Source: an uncultured Acidaminococcus sp. (GTDB lineage Bacteria; Bacillota_C; Negativicutes; Acidaminococcales; Acidaminococcaceae). Taken from it: a stretch of DNA of 13,141 nucleotides. The stretch's first letter is position 1. Every line of letters starts with the position of its first letter. Shown piece by piece: positions 1-6,319 of the stretch. A program made the position numbers and the translations under genes. Under the pieces are notes generated by a model. That model was not told the DNA's origin, searched no databases, and worked only from the letters and a program-made list of their open reading frames with translations. The stretch spans positions 1-13,141 of the forward strand of contig OMUE01000183.1 in NCBI GenBank assembly GCA_900314165.1, written 5' to 3'.

Positions 1-15
1 TCAAGGTTCTTACCT

Positions 16-31
16 GCTGTCGACTGACAGC
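16..31 (-). other. Small hairpin in the leader of the leftward transcript
   Basis: Arms GCTGTC and GACAGC enclose a 4-base loop, giving a perfect 6-bp stem at or just after the predicted start of the transcript from the 38-66 promoter. It may be a leader hairpin or chance. The gene it would precede is outside the window. Confidence 0.3.
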
Positions 32-37
32 TTGTAT

Positions 38-66
38 ATTCTAACAAACTTTCAAAGCCTTGTCAA
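38..66 (-). promoter_or_regulatory. Strong promoter TTGACA-N17-TAGAAT
   Basis: On the minus strand a perfect -35 hexamer TTGACA (66-61) is followed by exactly 17 bases and TAGAAT (43-38), one mismatch from the consensus -10. Upstream (about 67-107) there are A-rich tracts that could serve as an UP element. Transcription would start near base 30 and leave the window on the left. The likely target is an rRNA, tRNA or other highly expressed transcription unit beyond the window; this is inferred from promoter strength and tandem layout only. Confidence 0.7.
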
Positions 67-153
67 CAAGTTTTTTATCTTTTTTAGAAGATGTTTTTTG
101 TTGATAAGTACTGCTTGTTAGAAGCACTTGCGCTCTTTTCAGAACGCTTGATT

Positions 154-182
154 ATAATACCATGAAAGGGCACAATATGCAA
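154..182 (-). promoter_or_regulatory. Upstream tandem promoter with extended -10
   Basis: On the minus strand the -35 hexamer TTGCAT (182-177), a 17-base spacer and the -10 hexamer TATTAT (159-154) are in good register. A TGG immediately before the -10 makes an extended -10 element. An overlapping TATAAT is also present. The promoter points left, away from the protease gene, and lies about 115 bases upstream of a second promoter. Tandem strong promoters of this kind are typical of stable-RNA operons. Confidence 0.55.
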
Positions 183-300
183 AAGGCATATCCACGGGTA
201 TTTTTCGTTTATTTTACTTTATTATATAAAAATTTCTATTTCAAGCATTGATTCTCATGACTTTCTTTACTTTTTCTTTATTTTTCGTAGGAATATATAA

Positions 301-344
301 AACGCGTAAAATTGTTCGTATGATCCCGAACAATTCTACGCGTT
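301..344 (-). terminator. Rho-independent terminator of the envelope operon
   Basis: Arms at 301-318 and 327-344 pair over 18 positions with one mismatch, around an 8-base loop. On the minus strand the stem ends in TTTTATATATT, a U-rich tail; the plus-strand side has no U run, so it works for minus-strand transcripts. It lies 286 bases after the M48 protease stop codon, with a repeat element between. It would end the zinc-ribbon/L,D-transpeptidase/M48 transcript and insulate the promoters at 38-182. Confidence 0.7.
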
Positions 345-418
345 CTGTCAATTAAGAAGTTTATTGTAACTTTTGTTACGATTAGTTAGTGTCCTGAGTG
401 AGACGTTAGAGGCTAGTT

Positions 419-622
419 GTCCGCCGGACGGCCCCACCACCGTGCTCACGCACGGTTCCCCTCCCCTGCGGGGATGACAGGGCTCTGCCCGGCGAGCTGT
501 CGCCCCCGTAGGGGGAGAGGGCCATTGCGTTAGCAATGGCGAGGGGGCTGGGCAGAGCCCTTTTGCGAGGCAATGGCGAGGGGGCTGGGCAGCGTGCTCC
601 TCTTCGCTCTTCACTCTTTGCT
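419..622 (-). repeat. Mosaic 3'-UTR repeat, copy A
   Basis: This element lies between the M48 protease stop codon and its terminator. In the transcribed (minus) direction it starts with three heptamers AGCAAAG, AGTGAAG, AGCGAAG then AGG (622-599). GC-rich hairpins follow: GCCATTGC/GCAATGGC (540-521), CCCCC/GGGGG (515-503), CCCC/GGGG (473-463), ACCGTGC-GTGA-GCACGGT (456-439) followed by GGTGGGG, and GTCC/GGAC (429-419). The first two match copy C and the last ones match copy B, while stem sequences differ. A 23-base direct repeat (533-555 and 570-592) suggests an internal duplication. No U run follows any of these hairpins, so they are not simple terminators. Confidence 0.75.
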
Positions 623-630
623 CGTCGCTA

Positions 631-1716
631 TTACTTTATCTTATTCAGCTTCTCCGCCAACACCGCTGCATCCGGATCACTGCCGGTACTGGTCATAATG
701 GGCTGTTCACCCATCATCAGGGTATCGCCGCTGGCGTAGGCTTCCGGCGCTACTTTGTTATTGTGGTACACGGCGGCCAGGTTGCCCAGGACGAAATAGG
801 ACCGTTCCTTGGCGGACATGGAATCCGTAGCACTGGGGGTTACAAATTCCTTGCCGTTTACATATACGACGCCGTCTTTATTCGTGACGTGTTTGCCGCT
901 CCATTCGTTCAACTTCTTCACATAGTTTTCTCTGCGCTGGGTATTCGTAGGGTGATCGCTCCAGTGGATGTTGGCATCCCCATATTTATCCAGGAACCGC
1001 TGCCAGACGGCTGCCGTAGCGCCGGGATTGTAGCTGGTATGGGTAATGTAATCAAAGGACAGGTTATCTGCTTCCCATTCCATAGGCTTGGACAGGTGCA
1101 CATTCTGGGTATAAGTGTACAGCTGCTCGATAGCTCCATCGGCAATACCGCCGGTCGCAGCGCTGGCCATACCTGCCACGATGGCAGCGTTCAGGGACTT
1201 CTTTACACCTGCAAGAGGATGTTCTTTCTGACCATGGCCCAGTTCGTGGCCCAGTACGACAGCTAGTTCATCATCATTGGGCATAAAAGCCATAATGCTG
1301 TCGTATACGTTTACATTGTGACCCAGGGTGCAATAGGCGTTAATGTCATTGCTGTCATGTGGGCTGATGAAGTAATTATAGGGCTTTTTATCTACAGTTG
1401 AATCCACGGCTCTGATCCCGGTAATCACATTGTCCATAATGGTATCCAGCCGGTTATTCAAGGACCAGTCGTCCACGACCCCTTCCTTTTCCTTCATCTT
1501 TTCAAACCAAGCCTGACGTCCTTCATCCGTGTTGTTGATCTGCTTGTACTGACTCATGATCTGATCCCGCATGAGGGTTCCCCCAATCGCAGTACCGATA
1601 ACGTCTGTCAGGATGCCGGCTTCTGCTTTCGGAGCAGGAGCCATGCCAAAGGACAGGCCCAGGCTTAAGACACCCGTCAGCACGCAGCTGACTACAGCTT
1701 TCTTCATAGGTTTCAT
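631..1716 (-). CDS. Exported M48-family zinc metalloprotease
   Basis: 361 residues. The N-terminus has a lysine-containing start, a hydrophobic stretch (about 7-25) and a likely cleavage site near AEA at 31-33, so the protein is exported. The zinc site HELGH is at 157-161, with H157 and H161 as ligands and E158 catalytic. EWEAD at 213-217 supplies the third ligand (E213) and the conserved D217. The family pattern NAYCTLGHNVNVYDS lies upstream at about 126-140, and HP...RR at 255-262 is also typical of M48 peptidases of the BepA/YfgC/LoiP kind. These cleave or refold misassembled outer-membrane proteins in the periplasm. The start is supported by GGGAGG eight bases upstream. It is the last gene of an operon, 18 bases after the L,D-transpeptidase gene. 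Its true substrate is unknown; the family call is firm. Confidence 0.93.
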   Translation of the reverse strand: MKPMKKAVVSCVLTGVLSLGLSFGMAPAPKAEAGILTDVIGTAIGGTLMRDQIMSQYKQINNTDEGRQAWFEKMKEKEGVVDDWSLNNRLDTIMDNVITGIRAVDSTVDKKPYNYFISPHDSNDINAYCTLGHNVNVYDSIMAFMPNDDELAVVLGHELGHGQKEHPLAGVKKSLNAAIVAGMASAATGGIADGAIEQLYTYTQNVHLSKPMEWEADNLSFDYITHTSYNPGATAAVWQRFLDKYGDANIHWSDHPTNTQRRENYVKKLNEWSGKHVTNKDGVVYVNGKEFVTPSATDSMSAKERSYFVLGNLAAVYHNNKVAPEAYASGDTLMMGEQPIMTSTGSDPDAAVLAEKLNKIK

Positions 1717-1734
1717 GTTCTCTACCTCCCGGTA

Positions 1735-2379
1735 TTACTCTTCTATAACGACTTTTGTGCCCACTTTCACATAGGCTTTCAGGGTTTCCAAATCTTTGTT
1801 ATTCAGGCGGATACAGCCTTCGGAGGCCCGGGTGCCGATGGACGACGGGTCATGAGTGCCATGGATGCCGATGCCATCCCACTTGCCTTTGCTCAGTTTT
1901 GACGTATCCAGGCTGATAAACCAGGGGCCATAGGCATGAGGGATTTCCCCCTTGCCATCGCCGAAGTCATGGCTCCAGCCGGAAGCATCGATGATTTCAT
2001 CTACCGGGAATGTCCCTGTAGGCGTCTTCATATCCCCGGATTTTTCTTTCTGTCCCTGATTCTTGCCCAGAGCTACGTTCCAGTGGCCTACAGGCTTGCC
2101 CTTATCCAGCAGATACAACGTGAATTTTCCTTTTTGGATCAGGATGGAATACTCGTGGGATTGGGTCGTATCCTTTGGATCCGGCAGCGTTTCTTCCTGT
2201 TGAGTCTTTTGGACAGTCTCACTTGTCTTCTGTGGTTCCGGAGCTGCAGGCGTAGGGGCCAGAGCTTTTTTTAGGCCGCAGCCCATAATCAGCAGCAAGG
2301 CTATGATGAGCAGTACGAGCCTGGCCCTGGCATTACTTTTCTTTTTGCGTTTCAGAAATTCATCATGACTGCTTTTCAA
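1735..2379 (-). CDS. L,D-transpeptidase (YkuD domain), membrane-anchored
   Basis: 214 residues. After a basic N-terminus, a hydrophobic segment (20-33) ends in IMGC at 31-34, which could be a lipobox or simply a membrane anchor. A Pro/Glu/Gln-rich linker (about 40-75) leads to a YkuD catalytic domain (about 77-214). DMKTPTGTFPV at 116-126, H173 in IHGTH and the active-site Cys189 in SEGCIRL are all visible. The usual SHGC is SEGC here. Such enzymes make 3-3 cross-links in peptidoglycan or attach proteins to it. The start codon is TTG: AAGGTGATC, a good match to the 16S tail, ends two bases before it, and no in-frame ATG occurs before residue 32. That ribosome site directly follows the TAA of the zinc-ribbon gene, so the genes are co-transcribed. 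Confidence 0.92.
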   Translation of the reverse strand: MKSSHDEFLKRKKKSNARARLVLLIIALLLIMGCGLKKALAPTPAAPEPQKTSETVQKTQQEETLPDPKDTTQSHEYSILIQKGKFTLYLLDKGKPVGHWNVALGKNQGQKEKSGDMKTPTGTFPVDEIIDASGWSHDFGDGKGEIPHAYGPWFISLDTSKLSKGKWDGIGIHGTHDPSSIGTRASEGCIRLNNKDLETLKAYVKVGTKVVIEE

Positions 2380-2391
2380 TAGATCACCTTC

Positions 2392-3534
2392 TTATTGCTG
2401 ATTCAAAGGCATACAGAACTGACCGGATACCCAGCCCTGTTGGCCGTTTTTGCGTTTTACCCGGTACCAGCCGTTTTGAGAGCCCAGAATGGTCACTTCT
2501 TCTCCCTTATCAAAATAATCCAGGATCCGACTGTTTGTGGTAGCCAGCTCCCGCACGCGCACGTCTTCGCCAGTAATGCGGCCATAGCGGACCTGTTTTT
2601 GGACAGGAGCCTTGGGAGCAGGAGCCGTCTTCTTCTGGGTTCCAGGTTTGGCAGGAGCGGTCTGTTTCGGTGTTCCGGAGGGCTTATAGGCTGTAGTCTT
2701 CTTCTTGCTGCTGAAAGGATTGATAAGCAGAAGGAGTAAAACGACAACAGCAGCGCCGCCAATAAGGATTTTCTGGTTTTTCGGCAGTTTCTGGAAGCGG
2801 TCGGCCAGGTCTTTGACACCTTCCGCACCGGCTGCAGCCAAATCACCGGCGGCCGCAATGCCACCAGCTGCGGCAGGGGCTCCCGCCACGGCACTGCCCG
2901 GCTGCCAGGTCAGCACATAGCCATACCCCAGCTTCAAAGGATCCGGCCCGTATTGGTTATCCCCATCCGTACCTTTGGCAAACAGCAGGTACAGGCCGAA
3001 GAAGAAATTCACAATAGGAAGGGCCAGCAGGGTAATCCAATATTCCGCCATGCCCAAGTCGTGGATCCGCCGCATATTCAGGGACAGGCCTCCAATAGCC
3101 AGGAAGGCAGCACCCATGCCAAAATAGGCAACAAACATAGTACCCATGGACATCAACATCCAAATGAGGCTATCACCACTCAGAGAGGCTCCGAACATCA
3201 TGAGAGGCACAATGATAAACAGGATTCCCAGCCCAAAAAGGCCCAGGAGCCGTTTGAAGAAGCGCCAACGGTTCAGGCGGCCCGTAAAGGCAAAGAAGGT
3301 CTCTATGTTACCTTCCTGCCGCAATCCCTGGCTGCTGGCCTGATTTCCTGCAGGAGCCGGATTTCCGGCAGGCTGAGCAGGTTGAACAGGTGGTACAGGT
3401 TGGGTAGGCGGTACAGGTGCTGCCGGTGCTGGAGCAGCCGCAGCCGGTGCCGGGATCTGTCCCTGTTTCGTCCCGCAGTACGGGCAGAATTTCGTCGTAT
3501 CAGGTATGGTCTTCCCACAGTTTCCACAAATCAT
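2392..3534 (-). CDS. Zinc-ribbon / DUF805 / SH3 multidomain membrane protein
   Basis: 380 residues in a clear modular order. A zinc ribbon has Cys3, Cys6, Cys17 and Cys20. A Pro/Ala-rich linker (about 27-65) follows. A DUF805 membrane domain (about 78-200) starts with FAFTGRLNRWRFF, has several hydrophobic helices, then RRIHDLG at 155-161 and NQYGPDP at 193-199. An Ala/Gly-rich segment leads to a single transmembrane helix (about 256-271), a Lys/Pro/Ala linker and a C-terminal bacterial SH3 domain (about 316-376) of the kind that binds cell wall. The ribbon is probably cytoplasmic and the SH3 outside, which could link wall state to the inside; that is inference. AAGGAAG lies just ahead of the ATG. 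It is the first gene of the operon with the L,D-transpeptidase and M48 protease. No precise function is known to me. Confidence 0.85.
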   Translation of the reverse strand: MICGNCGKTIPDTTKFCPYCGTKQGQIPAPAAAAPAPAAPVPPTQPVPPVQPAQPAGNPAPAGNQASSQGLRQEGNIETFFAFTGRLNRWRFFKRLLGLFGLGILFIIVPLMMFGASLSGDSLIWMLMSMGTMFVAYFGMGAAFLAIGGLSLNMRRIHDLGMAEYWITLLALPIVNFFFGLYLLFAKGTDGDNQYGPDPLKLGYGYVLTWQPGSAVAGAPAAAGGIAAAGDLAAAGAEGVKDLADRFQKLPKNQKILIGGAAVVVLLLLLINPFSSKKKTTAYKPSGTPKQTAPAKPGTQKKTAPAPKAPVQKQVRYGRITGEDVRVRELATTNSRILDYFDKGEEVTILGSQNGWYRVKRKNGQQGWVSGQFCMPLNQQ

Positions 3535-3572
3535 CTTTGCTTCCTTCTTTCCCCATTGAAGTCTTTATGAAA

Positions 3573-3603
3573 AAGGCAAAGCAGCCCCCAGCTCCTTTGC
3601 CTT
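3573..3603 (-). terminator. Rho-independent terminator after the DUF3298 gene
   Basis: Arms AAGGCAAAG (3573-3581) and CTTTGCCTT (3595-3603) form a perfect 9-bp stem around a 13-base loop that can pair further. The minus strand ends in a T run. It starts 11 bases after the DUF3298 stop codon and ends 38 bases before the next gene, so it should separate the two units or attenuate read-through into the envelope operon. I found no convincing promoter for that operon in the short gap. Confidence 0.8.
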
Positions 3604-3614
3604 CTTTCCGTTGC

Positions 3615-4343
3615 TTACAAACCAACGCCCATATTCAGATTGATGATACCGGCGGCATAAGGAGCAATCTCATATTGGTTGAACACAAAACAGATATATC
3701 CCTCCGAATCCACATAATAATTCGTGGGCAGCTGCTTCAAACCCGTAAAGTCTGAGAAGAAGTAGCCTCCCTGTCCATATTCCGTAGCCCACAACGCCTT
3801 ATTGATATTCTCTAATGTAAATTTTCGCTTATTCTTCCGGGCGACAACCTGCTGCCAGGGCACTACATCCCCTGTGGTCAGGTCAAAGGTCACCCCATGC
3901 TCCCAGCTGGAAGGATGGGCAGCCCGTTCGTAGTAGCTGAAGCTGTATTCGATGATGGACAAATACCGTGGGCCGTGATAGCTCAGCACATACCCCAGCC
4001 TGGACGTCAGCTTCTCCTGGCCCCGGTCCGCTTTCTTAAAGTGCTCCTGGGACTGTTTGGCCCGCTTTGTAAAATAGCGGGAAATCTTTTGGGACACATC
4101 CTTCTTCCCGACAACACGAACCTTGGGGTATTGGATTTTCAGCCGGCCGTCCAGCAGGATCTGGTTCCGGATGATCAGGCCATCCTGGGCAAACATCACC
4201 TGGTCCTGGACATCCCCTTCCAAAGATTGTTCCAGTGTCGTCCGGGCAGCCTGAGGCAGAGGTTCTTCTGCTGCGGCAAGCCCCATGGGCAGCAACAGCA
4301 GCCCGCATACTATTCCCGTCATCCATCTATGCCAAATTTTCAT
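3615..4343 (-). CDS. Exported DUF4163/DUF3298 (RsiV-like) protein
   Basis: 242 residues from the start chosen here. A signal peptide occupies about residues 1-25: MKIWHRW, a hydrophobic core, then LAAAEEP. The mature part has a DUF4163-like N-terminal half and a DUF3298-like C-terminal half ending in FVFNQYEIAPYAAG, the hallmark of that domain. The fold occurs in lysozyme-binding anti-sigma factors such as RsiV and in many exported proteins of unknown role; no sigma-binding cytoplasmic part is present here, so an anti-sigma role is unlikely. The frame is open 17 codons further upstream, but that stretch is a GC-rich leader hairpin, and AAAGG nine bases before the ATG at 4343 fits this start. 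It is followed by a terminator and preceded by its own promoter, so it can be a single-gene unit beside the tonB operon. Confidence 0.8.
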   Translation of the reverse strand: MKIWHRWMTGIVCGLLLLPMGLAAAEEPLPQAARTTLEQSLEGDVQDQVMFAQDGLIIRNQILLDGRLKIQYPKVRVVGKKDVSQKISRYFTKRAKQSQEHFKKADRGQEKLTSRLGYVLSYHGPRYLSIIEYSFSYYERAAHPSSWEHGVTFDLTTGDVVPWQQVVARKNKRKFTLENINKALWATEYGQGGYFFSDFTGLKQLPTNYYVDSEGYICFVFNQYEIAPYAAGIINLNMGVGL

Positions 4344-4367
4344 CCTCATCATCCTTTCGGAATTAAC

Positions 4368-4398
4368 GGGCGGGCCGACGCTTCGCTCTGGCACGCCC
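4368..4398 (-). other. 5'-leader hairpin of the DUF3298 gene
   Basis: In the minus strand GGGCGTGCC and GGCCCGCCC pair with one mismatch around a 13-base loop. It lies between the predicted promoter (4427-4455) and the start codon. The loop contains AGAGCGAAG, one unit of the heptamer seen in the 3'-UTR repeats. No terminator-like tail follows. It may be a fragment of the same repeat family or a leader structure. Confidence 0.45.
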
Positions 4399-4426
4399 CT
4401 ACGGCACTCTCAACTCTGTACTTCAA

Positions 4427-4455
4427 ATTATACAAGTCCCTTAACAACCGTGCAA
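4427..4455 (-). promoter_or_regulatory. Promoter of the DUF3298 gene
   Basis: On the minus strand TTGCAC (4455-4450), a 17-base spacer and a perfect TATAAT (4432-4427) form a good sigma-70-type promoter. It begins nine bases after the tonB stop codon and leaves a leader of about 75 bases. Its hexamers and spacing equal those of the predicted promoter before the substrate-binding protein gene. Confidence 0.65.
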
Positions 4456-4464
4456 GCAGGTTAT

Positions 4465-5274
4465 TCAATCTTGTAAAGAATAAGTGACACGAATCTGGGC
4501 GGAGCCTGCTATGGGCTGTCCTGCGGTGTTTTTTGCAGGACTGAAGCGCCAGTTGTAGGCGGATTTGACAGCGGCGTTATCCAGTCTGGCTATGCCGGAG
4601 CTCTGTTCGAGATAGGCTTCCGTCACGTGTCCATCCGGGCCTACGGTCACGCCCACCAGTACGCTGCCCTCTTCCCCCGCATTCCTGGCGGCCCGGGGAT
4701 AGAGTTTGGCATAGCGGGTCAGGGTCGCCGGCTCGGACAAGTCTTCTGTGCCGGGGCCGTCATCCCCATTGCCGTCTCCACCGGAATTGCCGCCATTGGC
4801 ATCCCCATTGCCGAAGCCTCCCCCATCTCCAGGGGCATCACTGTTACCAGGTTTGCCATTTCCGCCATTTGCGCTGCTCATTGTCTCCTCAGAGCTGCCT
4901 GTAATGGTTCCATTATCCCTACTGACGGTACTTTGTACAGCCTGTTCCCCGGAATCGCTGACAGGCGCCTGCGCTGGGCTTGCCGGCTGGCTGATTACAG
5001 TCTGAGGAGAAATTTTAGCTTCGGCAGACGCCTCTTCCGATGCCGCCGTTGTGGTCGGACTAGTTACGGGTTTCGATATGGCGGGTGCAGGCTTTCCGCT
5101 GCTGCCCTGCTTTCCTGCAGAGTTCCCTGCACCAGATACTACCACTTGTACCTTGATAGGTGCCTGTCCTGCAGGCTGCAGGTGATAAAAGGCAGCACCG
5201 CCCAACAGGGCAAAGACGATTCCATGAATCAGCAGGGAATACCGGAAGTACCGGCTCCATTTCGGCCTACTCAT
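4465..5274 (-). CDS. tonB: TonB energy transducer
   Basis: 269 residues from the start chosen here. It has a single N-terminal membrane helix (about 12-29) containing S-x3-H (Ser13, His17), the pattern required in E. coli TonB (S16/H20) to couple to ExbB-ExbD. A long low-complexity periplasmic linker (about 50-180) begins Pro/Ser/Ala-rich and becomes Gly/Asn/Asp-rich at about 134-174, unlike the Pro-Glu/Pro-Lys linker of enterobacteria. The TonB C-terminal domain (about 185-267) has YP at 192-193, VGVTVGPDG and NWRFSPA. It transmits proton-motive force to the outer-membrane receptor. The frame has ATG codons at 5280 and 5274; AGGA lies seven bases before the second and abuts the first, so 5274 is preferred. 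It overlaps exbD by 8 bases and ends the operon. Confidence 0.93.
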   Translation of the reverse strand: MSRPKWSRYFRYSLLIHGIVFALLGGAAFYHLQPAGQAPIKVQVVVSGAGNSAGKQGSSGKPAPAISKPVTSPTTTAASEEASAEAKISPQTVISQPASPAQAPVSDSGEQAVQSTVSRDNGTITGSSEETMSSANGGNGKPGNSDAPGDGGGFGNGDANGGNSGGDGNGDDGPGTEDLSEPATLTRYAKLYPRAARNAGEEGSVLVGVTVGPDGHVTEAYLEQSSGIARLDNAAVKSAYNWRFSPAKNTAGQPIAGSAQIRVTYSLQD

Positions 5275-5680
5275 GGGCATTTCCTACTTCTACGGCCAGG
5301 GAAAACTCCGTCAGGCCGCTTTGCCGAAGTTGTCCCAGGATTTCCATGACCCGACCGTAGCTCAGTTCCTTGTCAGCCCGCAGGGTCACGGGCTGCTTAG
5401 GATTCTCTTGCGCCGCCTGCCGGGCTTTTTCCAGCAGTTGCTGGGACGACACCTGTTCATTCTGGTAATAGATCGCTCCATTTTTTGCTAAAGTAATCTC
5501 TAACGGCGTTTCCTGCAGGACCTGGCCGGCGCTTTGAGGCAGAGCTACCGCCACTCCATGCTGCTGGCTCATGTACATGGTGCACACCACGAAAAATACC
5601 AGCAGCAGGAACACCATGTCCAAGAGAGGAGAAATCTGGATGCCGGGCTTTTTTCCGGCAGGATCGGATAAATGGATCAT
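5267..5680 (-). CDS. exbD: ExbD biopolymer transport protein
   Basis: 137 residues, close to the E. coli length of 141. It has a short cytoplasmic start, one membrane helix (about 19-36) with SPLLDMVFLLLVFF carrying Asp21 (the counterpart of the proton-coupling Asp25 of E. coli ExbD), and a periplasmic domain (about 45-134) with the ExbD/TolR pattern VTLRADKELSYGRVMEIL. With ExbB it forms the inner-membrane motor that energises TonB. The start overlaps the exbB stop as ATGA, a sign of translational coupling, and the end overlaps tonB. TolR is the alternative, but the neighbouring tonB and receptor genes favour ExbD. Confidence 0.93.
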   Translation of the reverse strand: MIHLSDPAGKKPGIQISPLLDMVFLLLVFFVVCTMYMSQQHGVAVALPQSAGQVLQETPLEITLAKNGAIYYQNEQVSSQQLLEKARQAAQENPKQPVTLRADKELSYGRVMEILGQLRQSGLTEFSLAVEVGNAHE

Positions 5681-6306
5681 AGGCCTCTGCCTCCCTGAGT
5701 CCTGCCGGCATTTTCCAGGAACGTGTTATCCATCTGTTCCAGCTCCAGGCTGATGGTCCGCAGCTTCTGGCTGAAATACGTATGGAAGCAGATGGTGAAG
5801 ATGGCAATGGCTAGGCCGAATATGGTCGTAATCATAGCCTCCGCCACGCCGGCCGTGACGGCCAGAGGATTTTCCCAACGGGCTCCCAGGGCCTGGAACG
5901 ACGCCATCATGCCCGTAATGGTCCCCATAAGGCCCAGGATGGGGGCCAGCGTCACGATGACCTGCAGGTAGCTCAGGCCTTTTTCCAAATGGTTCAGGAC
6001 CTGCCGGCTTTCCCCGGTCACATAGCTTTCCTGCCGGGCCGTCCAGCTTGGTGCGGATAACAGTTTTGCCCCCAAAGCTGCAGCTTCCCCGGGCGTCTTC
6101 TGAGAAAGCTCCAAAGCCTTGTCCTCCGCCCCTTGCCGCAGCAGGTCACAAAACTGTTTCGGGTAGTCCCGGCCGGAATCCTCCTTGCGGAAATAGGCCA
6201 GCCGTTCCAATACGATGGTCAGGGAGACCAGAGAACAGGCCAGCAGGGGCCACATGAGCACGCCGCCCCGCAGGAAAAATTGCCAGCTATGTGTAAGCCA
6301 TTCCAT
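5677..6306 (-). CDS. exbB: ExbB motor protein (MotA/TolQ/ExbB family)
   Basis: 209 residues with three membrane helices: about 15-37, 113-137 and 155-178. Between the first two is a cytoplasmic loop. Helix 2 has the family pattern VTLAPILGLMGTITGM, and helix 3 starts with AEAMITTIFGL, where Glu156 corresponds to the conserved Glu176 of E. coli ExbB. It forms the pentameric channel around ExbD that turns proton flow into TonB movement. AGGAGG lies nine bases before the ATG and overlaps the TAG stop of the ATPase gene, so the gene is in the same transcript as the ABC genes. Confidence 0.94.
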   Translation of the reverse strand: MEWLTHSWQFFLRGGVLMWPLLACSLVSLTIVLERLAYFRKEDSGRDYPKQFCDLLRQGAEDKALELSQKTPGEAAALGAKLLSAPSWTARQESYVTGESRQVLNHLEKGLSYLQVIVTLAPILGLMGTITGMMASFQALGARWENPLAVTAGVAEAMITTIFGLAIAIFTICFHTYFSQKLRTISLELEQMDNTFLENAGRTQGGRGL

Positions 6307-6319
6307 ATCTAAAATCCTC

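Larger units (their letters stand above)
1..630. other. Non-coding region left of the M48 protease gene
   Basis: No credible gene is seen in these 630 bases. From right to left they hold a repeat element that starts at the protease stop codon (about 419-622), a hairpin terminator (301-344), an AT-rich stretch with no recognisable feature (about 184-300), and two tandem minus-strand promoters (154-182 and 38-66) that fire out of the left edge. An 88-codon minus-strand frame at 348-614 lies wholly inside the repeat and terminator DNA and is not believed. Confidence 0.8.

Noticed and set aside
99..107. DnaA box (TTATCAACA, minus strand)
   Set aside because: It is a single site with one mismatch from TTATCCACA in AT-rich promoter DNA. 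There is no cluster of boxes and no dnaA or dnaN gene nearby.
250..275. Fur-box-like AT-rich sequence
   Set aside because: Only short scattered matches to the 19-base consensus are found, with no inverted symmetry, and the site is not near the uptake genes.
416..445. Classical haem receptor identity for the TonB-dependent receptor (residue numbers of the protein given)
   Set aside because: The FRAP/NPNL-like region is present but lacks the His between the motifs that haem receptors use. A BtuB-like or chelate receptor fits better, though the ligand remains open.
348..614. 88-codon minus-strand reading frame
   Set aside because: It lies inside the repeat element and starts within hairpin DNA. 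Its composition follows the GC-rich repeat, it has no ribosome site and it resembles no protein family.
3535..3572. Promoter for the envelope operon just before the zinc-ribbon gene
   Set aside because: TTCAAT and CATAAA are possible -10 elements, but no acceptable -35 lies at 16-18 bases. The true start may be further upstream or by read-through of the 3573-3603 terminator.
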